Shown: positions 1-6,352, counted from the first letter of the stretch. The stretch: DNA of 8,169 nucleotides from Treponema sp. (GCA_012517645.1 JAAYUR010000027.1:1-8169); one strand, 5' to 3'. Numbers and translations: made by a program. The notes: generated from the letters alone by a model not told the origin.

Positions 1-799
1 CAACGACTCCCCCGGACGCCCCGCCCAGGGCCTTTCCGAAGGTGGTGGTCAGGATGTCCACCCGTCCGGTTACTCCGCAGTGCTCCGGGGTGCCCCGGCC
101 GGTCCGGCCCACGAAGCCCGTGGCGTGGGAGTCGTCCACCATCACCAGGGCTCCGTACTTCTCCGCCAGGTCGCAGACCGAGGCGAGGTCCGCGATGTCC
201 CCATCCATGGAGAAGACCCCGTCCGTGGCGATCATCCGGTACTTGCAGGAGGAGGCCTCCTTGAGGCAGCGCTCCAGCCCCTTGGCGGGCTTGCCCGTAT
301 CCGGATCCGTTTCCTCCGTGTCCCGGAGGTCCCCGTGCTTCCAGATCCAGCGCCGGGCCTTGCAGAGGCGCACCCCGTCGATGATGGACGCGTGGTTCAA
401 GGAATCCGTTATGATGGCGCAATCCTCGTCCAAAAGGGGTTCGAAGACGCCCCCGTTGGCGTCGAAGCAGGAGGAGAAGAGGATGGCGTCCTCGGTGCCC
501 AGGAACTCGGCCACCGACCGCTCCAGGCGTTTATGGGGCTCCTGGGTCCCGCAGATGAAACGGACGCTGGACAGCCCGTAGCCCCACTCCTCCTGGGCCT
601 TCCGGGAAGCCTCCCGGATCGCGGGGTGGTTGGCCAGGCCTAGATAGTTGTTCGCGCAGAAATTGAGGACTTCCTTCCCGTCCCGCACCCGGATACGGGC
701 CCCCTGGGGGGACGCGATCACACGCTCGCTCTTGTACAAGCCCTCGGAACGAATATCGTCCAGCTTCTTCCGTAGATCATCCTTCAACGCGCCGTACAT
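1..799 (-). CDS. kbl: Glycine C-acetyltransferase (2-amino-3-ketobutyrate CoA ligase), C-terminus cut by window edge
   Basis: PLP-dependent enzyme of the alpha-oxoamine synthase family. It converts 2-amino-3-oxobutyrate and CoA to glycine and acetyl-CoA, the second step of threonine breakdown after threonine dehydrogenase; it is cytoplasmic. The first 266 residues are visible; the family is usually near 400. Family landmarks in order: NFCANNYLGL near residue 50, SSCFDANGG, NHASIIDG with His136, ATDGVFSMDGD, VDDSH with Asp222 and His225, and TTFGKALGG with the PLP-binding Lys256. The ATG at 799 is preceded by a strong GGGAGG ribosome binding site. Compared with my memory of E. coli Kbl, residues about 156-173 (DLRDTEETDPDTGKPAKG) carry an extra charged loop of roughly 12 residues. 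No tdh gene is visible; it could lie outside the window. The gene starts 103 bp after its upstream neighbour ends, so it may have its own promoter. Family assignment is very secure; only the substrate range within the family is uncertain. Confidence 0.96.
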   Translation of the reverse strand, partial: MYGALKDDLRKKLDDIRSEGLYKSERVIASPQGARIRVRDGKEVLNFCANNYLGLANHPAIREASRKAQEEWGYGLSSVRFICGTQEPHKRLERSVAEFLGTEDAILFSSCFDANGGVFEPLLDEDCAIITDSLNHASIIDGVRLCKARRWIWKHGDLRDTEETDPDTGKPAKGLERCLKEASSCKYRMIATDGVFSMDGDIADLASVCDLAEKYGALVMVDDSHATGFVGRTGRGTPEHCGVTGRVDILTTTFGKALGGASGGVV

Positions 800-887
800 G
801 GTTCCTCCCGGATACGAAAAGGGTTCCTGAGTCTCTGATCTTGGGGGATTTCATACTATCACAAATCCTACGGCCGGCGCACTTCGG
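800..887 (-). promoter_or_regulatory. kbl leader: strong ribosome binding site, weak promoter candidate
   Basis: This is the untranslated space in front of kbl. On the minus strand GGGAGG (803-808) stands 3 bases before the ATG and is a clear Shine-Dalgarno site. A possible -10 box TAGTAT lies at 853-858, with a second candidate TAGGAT slightly upstream. Neither has a convincing -35 hexamer at 16-18 bp, so the promoter call is weak. No riboswitch fold or strong terminator was evident by eye. Confidence 0.3.
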
Positions 888-922
888 TTCACTGCCCACC
901 GTTCACCGTTCACCGTTTACCG
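888..922. repeat. Heptamer tandem repeat, five units
   Basis: Read on the plus strand the units are TTCACTG, CCCACCG, TTCACCG, TTCACCG and TTTACCG; on the minus strand the consensus is CGGTGAA. Two units are identical and three differ by one to three bases. Arrays of GTTCAC-type heptamers are a known class of short tandemly repeated repetitive sequence in several bacterial phyla; assigning this one to that class is inference. The array straddles the 3' end of the zinc-ribbon gene and supplies its last codons and its TGA stop. No inverted repeat typical of an insertion sequence surrounds it. Confidence 0.7.
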
Positions 923-1217
923 CCCATTCCTCCATCTCCGCGTCCAGTACTTCGAGCTCCCGGATAAGCCTGTCCAGGAGGAGCCGGGCTTCCCGGGCAT
1001 CCCGGGGTATAGAGGGAGCACCCCGGGGAGGCCCCGGATCGGGGGCCGCGGAGGGCGGGAATACCTGCCGGGCTGAAAGCTCCGTCCCGGGCCGGGAGTC
1101 CTGCCCCTCCGGCCCCGGACGAACCGGTGAACCGCAGTAGGGACAGAATTCGAACCCCAGGAGGATCATGCGCCCGCAGTCCCCGCAGAACCGGACCCGG
1201 AGGGGGCGATCCTTCAT
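903..1217 (-). CDS. Small zinc-ribbon protein with C-terminal coiled coil
   Basis: A 104-residue protein with no family name that I can assign. Residues 10-28 hold two CxxC knuckles, FCGDCG and FCPYCG (Cys11, Cys14, Cys25, Cys28), the four ligands of a compact zinc ribbon. A proline- and glycine-rich linker of about 45 residues follows. Residues about 74-96 (AREARLLLDRLIRELEVLD) are a leucine-spaced charged helix that could form a short coiled coil. The ATG overlaps the TGA of the PhoH gene (ATGA) and there is no clear ribosome binding site, so translation is probably coupled to PhoH and the proteins may act together. Zinc ribbons of this type often bind nucleic acid or protein partners; no enzymatic residues are seen. 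The C-terminal residues AVNGER and the stop are encoded by the heptamer repeat at 888-922, so the natural end may have been altered by repeat insertion. Confidence 0.8.
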   Translation of the reverse strand: MKDRPLRVRFCGDCGRMILLGFEFCPYCGSPVRPGPEGQDSRPGTELSARQVFPPSAAPDPGPPRGAPSIPRDAREARLLLDRLIRELEVLDAEMEEWAVNGER

Positions 1218-2524
1218 AGGAGACTCGCGGCCAGTTCGGCCAATTGGCTGCGCTCGCTGCGGAGCAGGGTGACGTGCCCGTATAGACGCTGGCCCTTGAA
1301 GGCCTCCACCAGGTAGGACAGCCCGTTGGAGTTCGCGTCCAGGTACATGTTGTCGATCTGGTAGGGATCCCCGGTCAAGACCACCTTGGTCCCGTCTCCG
1401 GCCCGGGAAACGATGGTTTTGATCTCATGGGGTGTCAGGTTCTGGGCCTCGTCCACGATGATGTACTGCCCCGGAAGGGACCGTCCGCGGATGTAGGTCA
1501 GGGCCTCGATCTCGATCTGCTTGTCCTTAATGAGCTGGTCCACGTTCTTGATATTGGGCCGCTTGTGGGCGCCAAGGATGAACTCCAGGTTGTCGAAGAG
1601 GGGCTGCATCCAGTTGGCCAGTTTGGCCTGCTTCTCCCCGGGCAGGTATCCGATGTCCTTGCCCATGGGCACCACGGGCCGGGAGACGAGCATCCGGGTG
1701 TACTTCTTGTCGTCGTAGACCATACGGAGCCCCGCGGCTATGGCCAGAAGGGTCTTTCCGGTGCCCGCCTTTCCGACCAGGGTCACCAGGGAGACGGAAT
1801 CGTCCAGAAGCAGATCCAGGGCGATTCGCTGGCGGTCGTTCAGGGGGCTGATCCCCGAGGCGGAGGGGGATTCCGGGTCCGAGGGACGCAGGAGCTCCGA
1901 CTCCGGATCGTACCGGAGCACAATATCCCGACCCGCCGAACGGTCGTGGAGGACTACGACCTCGTTGGCCCGCAGGCGCTCCTTCCAGGGGAGGGTTCCG
2001 GTTTCGGCCAGGGCGCCGAGCATTTCCTCCGTGGCGTCCACGTCCCGGACTCCGGGGTAGAGGGAGGCTATGTCGACTTTCTGTTTCTCGTAGTCCACGG
2101 CTTTCAGGCCCAGGGCCGTGGCCTTTACCCGGGCGTTGATGTCCTTGGACACGAAGAAGACCTTGCGTCCTTCCTGCTGGAGCCCGTAGGCGCAGAGGAT
2201 GATCCGGTTGTCCGTCTTCTCCAGTTCCACCCCCTCGGGAGTCCCCGCGGGCAGGCGCAGGGAGACCCGGAGGACCGAACCGTTGTCGAGCTTGACCCCG
2301 TCGTGGAGGTTGCCCTTCTTGATCAGGGAATCCAGGAAACGGATGGCCTCCCGGGCGCTCTTGCCCCGCTGGTCCTGGTAGGTCTTCAGGGTGTCCAGCT
2401 CCTCCAAGACCCAGAGGGGCAGAACTATCTCGTTGTCCTTGAAGGACATGATGGCTTCCGGATAGTGGATGAGGACATTGGTGTCGATGACGAAGGTTTT
2501 GTTGGAATCGTTCATGGAGCTCAT
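1214..2524 (-). CDS. phoH: PIN-PhoH fusion: PIN nuclease domain plus PhoH-type ATPase (YlaK-like)
   Basis: A 436-residue cytoplasmic protein, close to the usual length of YlaK/PhoH2-type proteins. The PIN domain covers about residues 9-150, with FVIDTNVLIHYPE (Asp14), WVLEELD (Glu41/Glu42), EKTDNRI (Asp105) and SKDINARVKA (Asp128), a complete acidic set for metal-dependent RNA cleavage. The PhoH ATPase covers about 225-430: Walker A GKAGTGKT (Lys257), SRPVVPMGKDIGYLPGE, Walker B IIVDEAQN (Asp358, Glu359), LTGDPYQID, and a late LRSERS. Mycobacterial PhoH2 is reported as an ATP-driven RNA helicase/ribonuclease; the same role here is inference. The frame stays open upstream to 3088, but that part overlaps the rhomboid gene in another frame. 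I chose the ATG at 2524 because a -10/-35 pair ends six bases before it; an ATG at 2515 is also possible. Neither has a Shine-Dalgarno site. Its stop overlaps the start of the zinc-ribbon gene. Confidence 0.93.
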   Translation of the reverse strand: MSSMNDSNKTFVIDTNVLIHYPEAIMSFKDNEIVLPLWVLEELDTLKTYQDQRGKSAREAIRFLDSLIKKGNLHDGVKLDNGSVLRVSLRLPAGTPEGVELEKTDNRIILCAYGLQQEGRKVFFVSKDINARVKATALGLKAVDYEKQKVDIASLYPGVRDVDATEEMLGALAETGTLPWKERLRANEVVVLHDRSAGRDIVLRYDPESELLRPSDPESPSASGISPLNDRQRIALDLLLDDSVSLVTLVGKAGTGKTLLAIAAGLRMVYDDKKYTRMLVSRPVVPMGKDIGYLPGEKQAKLANWMQPLFDNLEFILGAHKRPNIKNVDQLIKDKQIEIEALTYIRGRSLPGQYIIVDEAQNLTPHEIKTIVSRAGDGTKVVLTGDPYQIDNMYLDANSNGLSYLVEAFKGQRLYGHVTLLRSERSQLAELAASLL

Positions 2525-2530
2525 GGCACT

Positions 2531-2559
2531 AGTATTCGACACGGAGTCCAGAAACGCAA
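2531..2559 (-). promoter_or_regulatory. Candidate leaderless promoter for the PIN-PhoH gene
   Basis: On the minus strand TTGCGT (2554-2559) is followed by a 17-bp spacer and AATACT (2531-2536), then six bases, then the ATG at 2524. This places the predicted transcription start on the A of the ATG. The hexamers are partial matches (three or four of six). No Shine-Dalgarno sequence precedes either candidate start of the gene, which agrees with a leaderless message. It lies in the 50-bp gap after the rhomboid gene, and readthrough from upstream remains possible. Confidence 0.35.
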
Positions 2560-2574
2560 GGGTTCCGGCCGGGG

Positions 2575-3135
2575 CTATCTCCTCGCGGGGCGGAAATACC
2601 CGAAGAGGCTCCCGCAGAGGCCTCCGATGATGTGGGCGAACTCGGACACGGAGTTCCGCTGGAAGGACGACAACACCTCCCGGCCGAGGTAGAGCACCAT
2701 GATCAGCACGAAGGTCAGGGGGATCTCCCCCTTCCCGAAGTTCGTGAACGAGGACAGAAGGATCATCATGAAGACCACCCCGCTGGCACCCATGAGGCCC
2801 GTCGGGAACAGGAGGACGTTGAGCACTCCGGTCACCAGGCTGGTGATCAGGATCATGATGAAGAGGGTCAGGGACCCGTAGGCCAGCTCCAGCATGGGAC
2901 CCAGGAGCAGGATGAAGGCGAAGTTCGAGAGAAAATGGTTCAGGTCCGCGTGTCCCAGGACGTGGGAGACCAGGCGTATGAAGTCTCGGGCGGAGTCCGC
3001 CCGGAAGGCGCCCCGGCCGGGGGCGGAAAACCAGGTTTCCGCCAGGGACGGGGCCAGGAGAGCATCCAACACCAGGACCACGGCGCACAGAAGGGTAAAA
3101 GTCAGGGTCGTCGGGGCGTTGTACTTAAGTTTCAT
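2575..3135 (-). CDS. Rhomboid-family intramembrane serine protease
   Basis: A 186-residue inner-membrane protein with about six hydrophobic segments (roughly 9-29, 68-84, 88-110, 115-130, 138-152 and 166-181), the minimal bacterial rhomboid core. All expected active-site positions are present: HFLSN (His67, Asn71), the GASG loop with nucleophile Ser118, and FAHIIGG with the second catalytic residue His168. It should cleave single-pass membrane proteins within the bilayer; the substrate is unknown. Its ATG overlaps the TGA of exonuclease III (ATGA) and is preceded by GGAGGA, so it is probably both coupled and independently initiated. A longer frame begins upstream inside xth; I reject it because of the strong site at 3135. 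The 50-bp gap to PhoH suggests this is the last gene of the upstream transcription unit. There is no sign of inactivation. Confidence 0.92.
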   Translation of the reverse strand: MKLKYNAPTTLTFTLLCAVVLVLDALLAPSLAETWFSAPGRGAFRADSARDFIRLVSHVLGHADLNHFLSNFAFILLLGPMLELAYGSLTLFIMILITSLVTGVLNVLLFPTGLMGASGVVFMMILLSSFTNFGKGEIPLTFVLIMVLYLGREVLSSFQRNSVSEFAHIIGGLCGSLFGYFRPARR

Positions 3136-3917
3136 GGGTCCTCCAGTTCCAGCATAACGGGGCAGTGGTCGGATCCCTGTACGTCCGCGAGGATCGAGGC
3201 GGAGCGGATCCGCGCGCGGATCGCGGGGTCGACGCAGTGATAGTCGATCCTCCAGCCGATGTTGTGCTCCCGGGCCCGGGTTCGGTAGGACCACCAGGAA
3301 TAGTGACCCGGCTCTCCGGGGTGCAGGGCCCGGAAGGTGTCCACGTACCCCGCGGCGGTGAACTCGTCCATCCAGGCCCTCTCCTCCGGAAGGTACCCGG
3401 GGTTCTGCTCGTTCTCCTTGGGGCGGGCAAGGTCGATGGGGGTGTGGGCGATGTTATAATCCCCGGATAGGACAATATGTCCCCCCCGGGCCCGGATCCC
3501 GTCGCAGAACTCCCGGATGGCGGCGCAGAATTCCAGCTTGTAGCCGAGCCTCGCCCCGCCTTCCTGGGAATTGGGGAAATAGGCGGAGATGACCGTCAGG
3601 CCCCCGAAGTCGGCGGCCAGCACCCTGCCCTCCTCGTCGAACTCGCGGATACCGAGAAACGAGACCGAGCGAGGTTCCCGGCGGGACAGAAGGGCCACCC
3701 CGGAGTATCCCTTCTTGCGGGCGCTGGCCCAGAACGACGCATAGGGCCGGCCCGTGCCATCGACGGGACTCAGCAGCTCCTTCGGCAACTGGTCTGGATG
3801 GGCCTTGGTCTCCTGGAGACAGAGGATGTCCGGGCTCTCCGCTGCGATCCATTCCAGGAGCCCCTTGGCATGAGCCGAGCGTATTCCGTTCACGTTCCAG
3901 GATGCGATGCGGAGCAT
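3132..3917 (-). CDS. xth: Exodeoxyribonuclease III / AP endonuclease
   Basis: A 261-residue member of the exonuclease-endonuclease-phosphatase fold. The enzyme nicks DNA 5' to abasic sites and trims 3' ends in base-excision repair; it is cytoplasmic. The catalytic residues are all visible: WNVNG (Asn8, Asn10), LQETK (Glu36), SAYFPN (Tyr113), SGDYNIAH (Asp153, Asn155), GWRIDY (Asp225) and GSDHCPV (Asp250, His251). The length falls between Bacillus ExoA and E. coli ExoIII, as I remember them. The ATG at 3917 is preceded by GGGAGGA at good spacing and gives a start (MLRIASWNVNG) normal for the family; the frame is open further upstream, but that stretch overlaps the PEGA gene. The gap to that gene is only 16 bp, so xth lies in the same operon, and its TGA overlaps the rhomboid start. 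A repair enzyme among envelope genes has no obvious functional reason. Confidence 0.97.
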   Translation of the reverse strand: MLRIASWNVNGIRSAHAKGLLEWIAAESPDILCLQETKAHPDQLPKELLSPVDGTGRPYASFWASARKKGYSGVALLSRREPRSVSFLGIREFDEEGRVLAADFGGLTVISAYFPNSQEGGARLGYKLEFCAAIREFCDGIRARGGHIVLSGDYNIAHTPIDLARPKENEQNPGYLPEERAWMDEFTAAGYVDTFRALHPGEPGHYSWWSYRTRAREHNIGWRIDYHCVDPAIRARIRSASILADVQGSDHCPVMLELEDP

Positions 3918-3933
3918 GGGTCCTCCCAGGGGC

Positions 3934-4935
3934 CTACGGATTCTCTTGGATCTGCAACTCCACGGAAAACACGATATGGTAGGTCTTGCCCCGAACGGCG
4001 TTGAACCGGCGGGTGATCGTATAATCCCCGATCTTGCACACCACCGTCCGTTCACCCGGGTCGACCTGTATCCGGGCTCCTCCCGCGTGTTCAACGGGCT
4101 GGTCATCCAGGTAGATGAGGGCGTTCGCGGGGGCCTCGAACACTACGACGGGCCGGGTTCCCTGGAGCCGGATCTCCAGGTTGAACACTTTGCCGGCCTC
4201 GATGGGTATGGACCGGCTCTCGTCCCGCACGCCCTCCCCGGTCACCTGGAGCGTATGAAGCCCCTTCTTGAGGAACAGGAGATCCTGCCAGGATTCCACT
4301 TTCTTCTCGTCCACATAGACCGACGGAGTGAATCCGGGCTCGGCCCCCTCGGGCGGGAACACCGTCAGGCGCAGGGCCCCTTCATCGGTGAAGAGGGGAC
4401 GGATCCGGATCTGGTACCGGGCCTGCTCCTGTTCCGAAGTCACGCCCTTGGTAAGGGCCGATAGTTTGAAGAGAATCGGGAAATCCCCGGATCCCAGGAG
4501 CATCGGGAGCACGGTGGCGTAGGGACCTGAGCGGAGGGAGTGCCGGGGAGAGACGGGGATCTGGAAGATGACCCCCGCCCGGGGAGGCAAGGCCTGGACC
4601 AACAGGCGTTCGCCGTCGTACGCGACCTTGTCGACCGCCGGAGCGGGCGTGACGCCCTTGTACAGGGACCAGGCGAAGGCTCCCTGGGCGGACTGGAGGG
4701 GTCGGGGTATCCGGAGATCGATCTCGATGCCCTGGATGAAGGGCGACCCCGGCGTCAGATTCACGGCTACGGCGTCCGCGTAGCCGAGACTGACGGTCTC
4801 CCCCTCGGGCCTATCCGCGGATACCGCGACGACCGCGGCTACGACCGTCCGGACTCCCTCGGGAACCGCGGAGGCGATCGGGAGGAACAAGAGGGCCGCC
4901 AGGGCCGGGATCGTCAGGGCGCAGCATCGTTTCAT
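3934..4935 (-). CDS. Exported PEGA-type repeat protein
   Basis: A 333-residue protein. Residues 1-23 form a signal peptide (MKRCC, a hydrophobic core, then PIASA), cleaved probably before VPEGV by signal peptidase I; there is no proper lipobox, so I do not call it a lipoprotein. Residues about 24-180 are a beta-rich region I cannot name. The C-terminus has two PEGA-like units, small beta-domains found in surface proteins: about 203-257 (SVYVDEKKVE, then KKGLHTLQVTGEG, then GKVFNLEIRL) and 262-326 (ALIYLDDQPVE, then DPGERTVVCKIGDY, then GKTYHIVFSVE). The exact P-E-G-A residues are degenerate. The ATG overlaps the TGA of the M23 gene (ATGA), with no clear ribosome binding site, which suggests coupling. 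The neighbouring peptidoglycan hydrolase suggests a structural or anchoring role at the cell wall; this is inference. It acts outside the cytoplasmic membrane. Confidence 0.85.
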   Translation of the reverse strand: MKRCCALTIPALAALLFLPIASAVPEGVRTVVAAVVAVSADRPEGETVSLGYADAVAVNLTPGSPFIQGIEIDLRIPRPLQSAQGAFAWSLYKGVTPAPAVDKVAYDGERLLVQALPPRAGVIFQIPVSPRHSLRSGPYATVLPMLLGSGDFPILFKLSALTKGVTSEQEQARYQIRIRPLFTDEGALRLTVFPPEGAEPGFTPSVYVDEKKVESWQDLLFLKKGLHTLQVTGEGVRDESRSIPIEAGKVFNLEIRLQGTRPVVVFEAPANALIYLDDQPVEHAGGARIQVDPGERTVVCKIGDYTITRRFNAVRGKTYHIVFSVELQIQENP

Positions 4936-5924
4936 TCGGTCAACCGTGGTAGCAGAGGCAGGGGATCCCGAGGCGCGCCCCGGACCCGAACCTCGAAATG
5001 CAGATGCGGGCCCGTCGAGAGCCCGGTGGAACCGACATTCCCGATGATCATACCGCTTTTCACCGGGCTGTTCAACTCGACGCGCCGGGCCGAGAGATGC
5101 CCGTAGAGGGTTTGCCATCCTCCTTCGTGGGATATCAGGACATAGATGCCGTAGACCGGATCTATCCCGACCTCCGAGACCGTCCCGGACCGGGCGGCGT
5201 AGACCTCCGTACCCGCGGGCGCGGCCAGGTCGATTCCCGCATGGTGCTGGATTTCACCGGTGATCGGGCTGGCCCGGAGGCCGTACCCGCTGGTCATCCG
5301 GCCCTTGGGCAGGGGGAACCGGAACCCCGTACCCAGGAAAAAGGCCCGCTCCGCGGGTGTGAACCGCATGCCCGGAAGGAACCTGAACTCGGAGACGCCG
5401 GCGGCTCCTCGGATACCGACCCGGATCTCCCGTTCGGCGGGCGGCCGGGACGCGGCGATCAGGTATTCCAGGTCGTTCGCCGGATCCAAAACCGCGAAGA
5501 CTCCCGTCACGGAGGGCACGACGACGGCCCGGCCCGCCCGAAGGACCCCGGATTCGCCGATGCGGTTGGCGGTGGCGAGGGTTTCGTAGGGAAGGTTCAG
5601 CCGCGCGGACAGGGCGATGAGATCCGAATCCTCCGGAAGCACGTAGACGAAGAAGAGTAGATCCGGGAAGGGCGAACCCGTCATCTCCGCCCGTCGGCTT
5701 TGGGCGACGGAGTCGGAAAGCTGGCGAAACGCTAGGTCGGAAGCCTCGAGCCTCCGGATGAGGGGATAGACCGGAGCCTGGGCGGCCAGGCTCGCCGCCA
5801 GGCCGAGCCCCAGACAAAGCGCGCAAAGCCGCCGCATCCGGGAACCCGGGGCGGATCCCCTCGCGCGTTCCGGGGTACCCATCTCGCTTCGCCGGTTCCT
5901 GACCGCGCTTCGGGAGGACTTCAT
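4932..5924 (-). CDS. LysM/M23 peptidoglycan endopeptidase, exported
   Basis: A 330-residue protein. A hydrophobic signal segment at about 30-50 (MRRLCALCLGL... ending SLAAQA) follows a basic 29-residue extension. Residues about 90-138 look like a LysM peptidoglycan-binding domain (VYVLPEDSDLIALSARLNL, then TLATANRI, then GRAVVVPS). The M23 domain covers about 200-320: SGYGLR, HHAGIDLAAPAG with zinc ligands His228 and Asp232, YGHLS with His276, and GPHLHFEV with His307 and His309. The LytM/M23 metal centre is therefore complete, and the protein should cut peptide cross-links in the periplasm or at the wall. EnvC/NlpD-type proteins share the fold but lack these residues, so this one should be active. 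The start at 5924 overlaps the upstream TGA (ATGA) and has a modest GGGGA site; Met15 or Met30 would give a more ordinary signal peptide. Its own TGA overlaps the PEGA gene start. Confidence 0.95.
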   Translation of the reverse strand: MKSSRSAVRNRRSEMGTPERARGSAPGSRMRRLCALCLGLGLAASLAAQAPVYPLIRRLEASDLAFRQLSDSVAQSRRAEMTGSPFPDLLFFVYVLPEDSDLIALSARLNLPYETLATANRIGESGVLRAGRAVVVPSVTGVFAVLDPANDLEYLIAASRPPAEREIRVGIRGAAGVSEFRFLPGMRFTPAERAFFLGTGFRFPLPKGRMTSGYGLRASPITGEIQHHAGIDLAAPAGTEVYAARSGTVSEVGIDPVYGIYVLISHEGGWQTLYGHLSARRVELNSPVKSGMIIGNVGSTGLSTGPHLHFEVRVRGAPRDPLPLLPRLTE

Positions 5925-6352
5925 CGTCCCCGGTCGGACCGCTCGCCCCGGCCAAAGGCCAAGATCCCTGCCCCGGCAAGGAGGATCAGGGCCGCCGCAA
6001 TTCCCAGGATCGGCGCGCGGAGGATAAGGACTCCCGTCCCGTACGCGCCGACCCCGAGGAGCAGGCGCGCCAGGATCCGACGGATCCTGGATCCGCATTT
6101 GGAAACCCCGGGATCCTCCCGTCCACCGGCCCGCATGCGGCGCAGGGCCAGAAGGAGGGCGGCCGCCAAGAACGACCCCGCGATGAGAGCCGTATACAGC
6201 TCCCTTCGATTGACCGCGAGCCACCACAGGGGGAAGACCACGGCAAAGGCCAGCCCCGCCATCCCAGCGAGGACAAGGACCACCTCCGCGACGGAACGCA
6301 GAAGCCGGGCGTATCCGCGCGCCACCCTGGCTGCCAGGTCGGAGAAGGTCAT
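5921..6352 (-). CDS. Small membrane protein of unknown function, about four helices
   Basis: A 143-residue protein I do not recognise. Hydrophobic segments lie at about 22-47 (VVLVLAGMAGLAFAVVFPLW), 53-70 (YTALIAGSFLAAALLLAL), 95-111 and 114-133. A basic loop of about 25 residues (RRMRAGGREDPG... to IRRI) separates the second and third. The C-terminus is short and charged (GRGERSDRGR). No catalytic motif is evident. The ATG overlaps the TGA of the gene before it and is preceded by GGAGTGG; its own TGA overlaps the start of the M23 gene. It is therefore co-translated between an unknown membrane protein and a peptidoglycan hydrolase, and could be a membrane partner of that hydrolase; this is inference from position only. 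A perfect 9-bp inverted repeat (6070-6090) falls in the basic loop coding region. Confidence 0.82.
   Translation of the reverse strand: MTFSDLAARVARGYARLLRSVAEVVLVLAGMAGLAFAVVFPLWWLAVNRRELYTALIAGSFLAAALLLALRRMRAGGREDPGVSKCGSRIRRILARLLLGVGAYGTGVLILRAPILGIAAALILLAGAGILAFGRGERSDRGR
6070..6090. repeat. Perfect inverted repeat, 9-bp arms, 3-bp loop
   Basis: CCAGGATCC, then GAC, then GGATCCTGG. The arms are exact complements. It lies in the coding region for residues 88-95 of the four-helix membrane protein, inside a 44-bp cluster of four GGATCC sites (6073-6116). It would form a stable hairpin in mRNA. There is no following T-run, so it is not a typical terminator. Confidence 0.7.

Noticed and set aside
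42..643. Two overlapping plus-strand open frames opposite kbl
   Set aside because: Both are shadows of the well-conserved kbl coding region on the other strand.
800..902. Rho-independent terminator after the zinc-ribbon gene
   Set aside because: Only short imperfect stems (such as CGGT/ACCG around the heptamers) are present, with no T-run.
888..922. Heptamer array as a CRISPR or regulatory iteron set
   Set aside because: Units are only 7 bp with no spacers, and no replication or cas gene is nearby. A short tandem repeat explains it better.
1427..2692. Plus-strand open frame of 421 codons
   Set aside because: It lies antisense to the PIN-PhoH gene, which has a full set of conserved motifs. 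The translated product is low-complexity Gly/Val/Asp/Leu text typical of a GC-rich shadow frame.
2525..3088. Upstream extension of the PIN-PhoH frame to 3088
   Set aside because: The added part is Pro/Arg/Gly-rich shadow sequence that overlaps the rhomboid gene. The PIN domain begins normally right after the ATG at 2524 or 2515.
3918..4106. Upstream extension of the exonuclease III frame
   Set aside because: It would overlap the end of the PEGA gene, and the ATG at 3917 has a strong GGGAGGA site and gives the normal family N-terminus.
3934..4935. PEGA protein as a lipoprotein
   Set aside because: The cysteines at positions 4 and 5 come before the hydrophobic core, and no Leu-x-x-Cys lipobox is present at its end.
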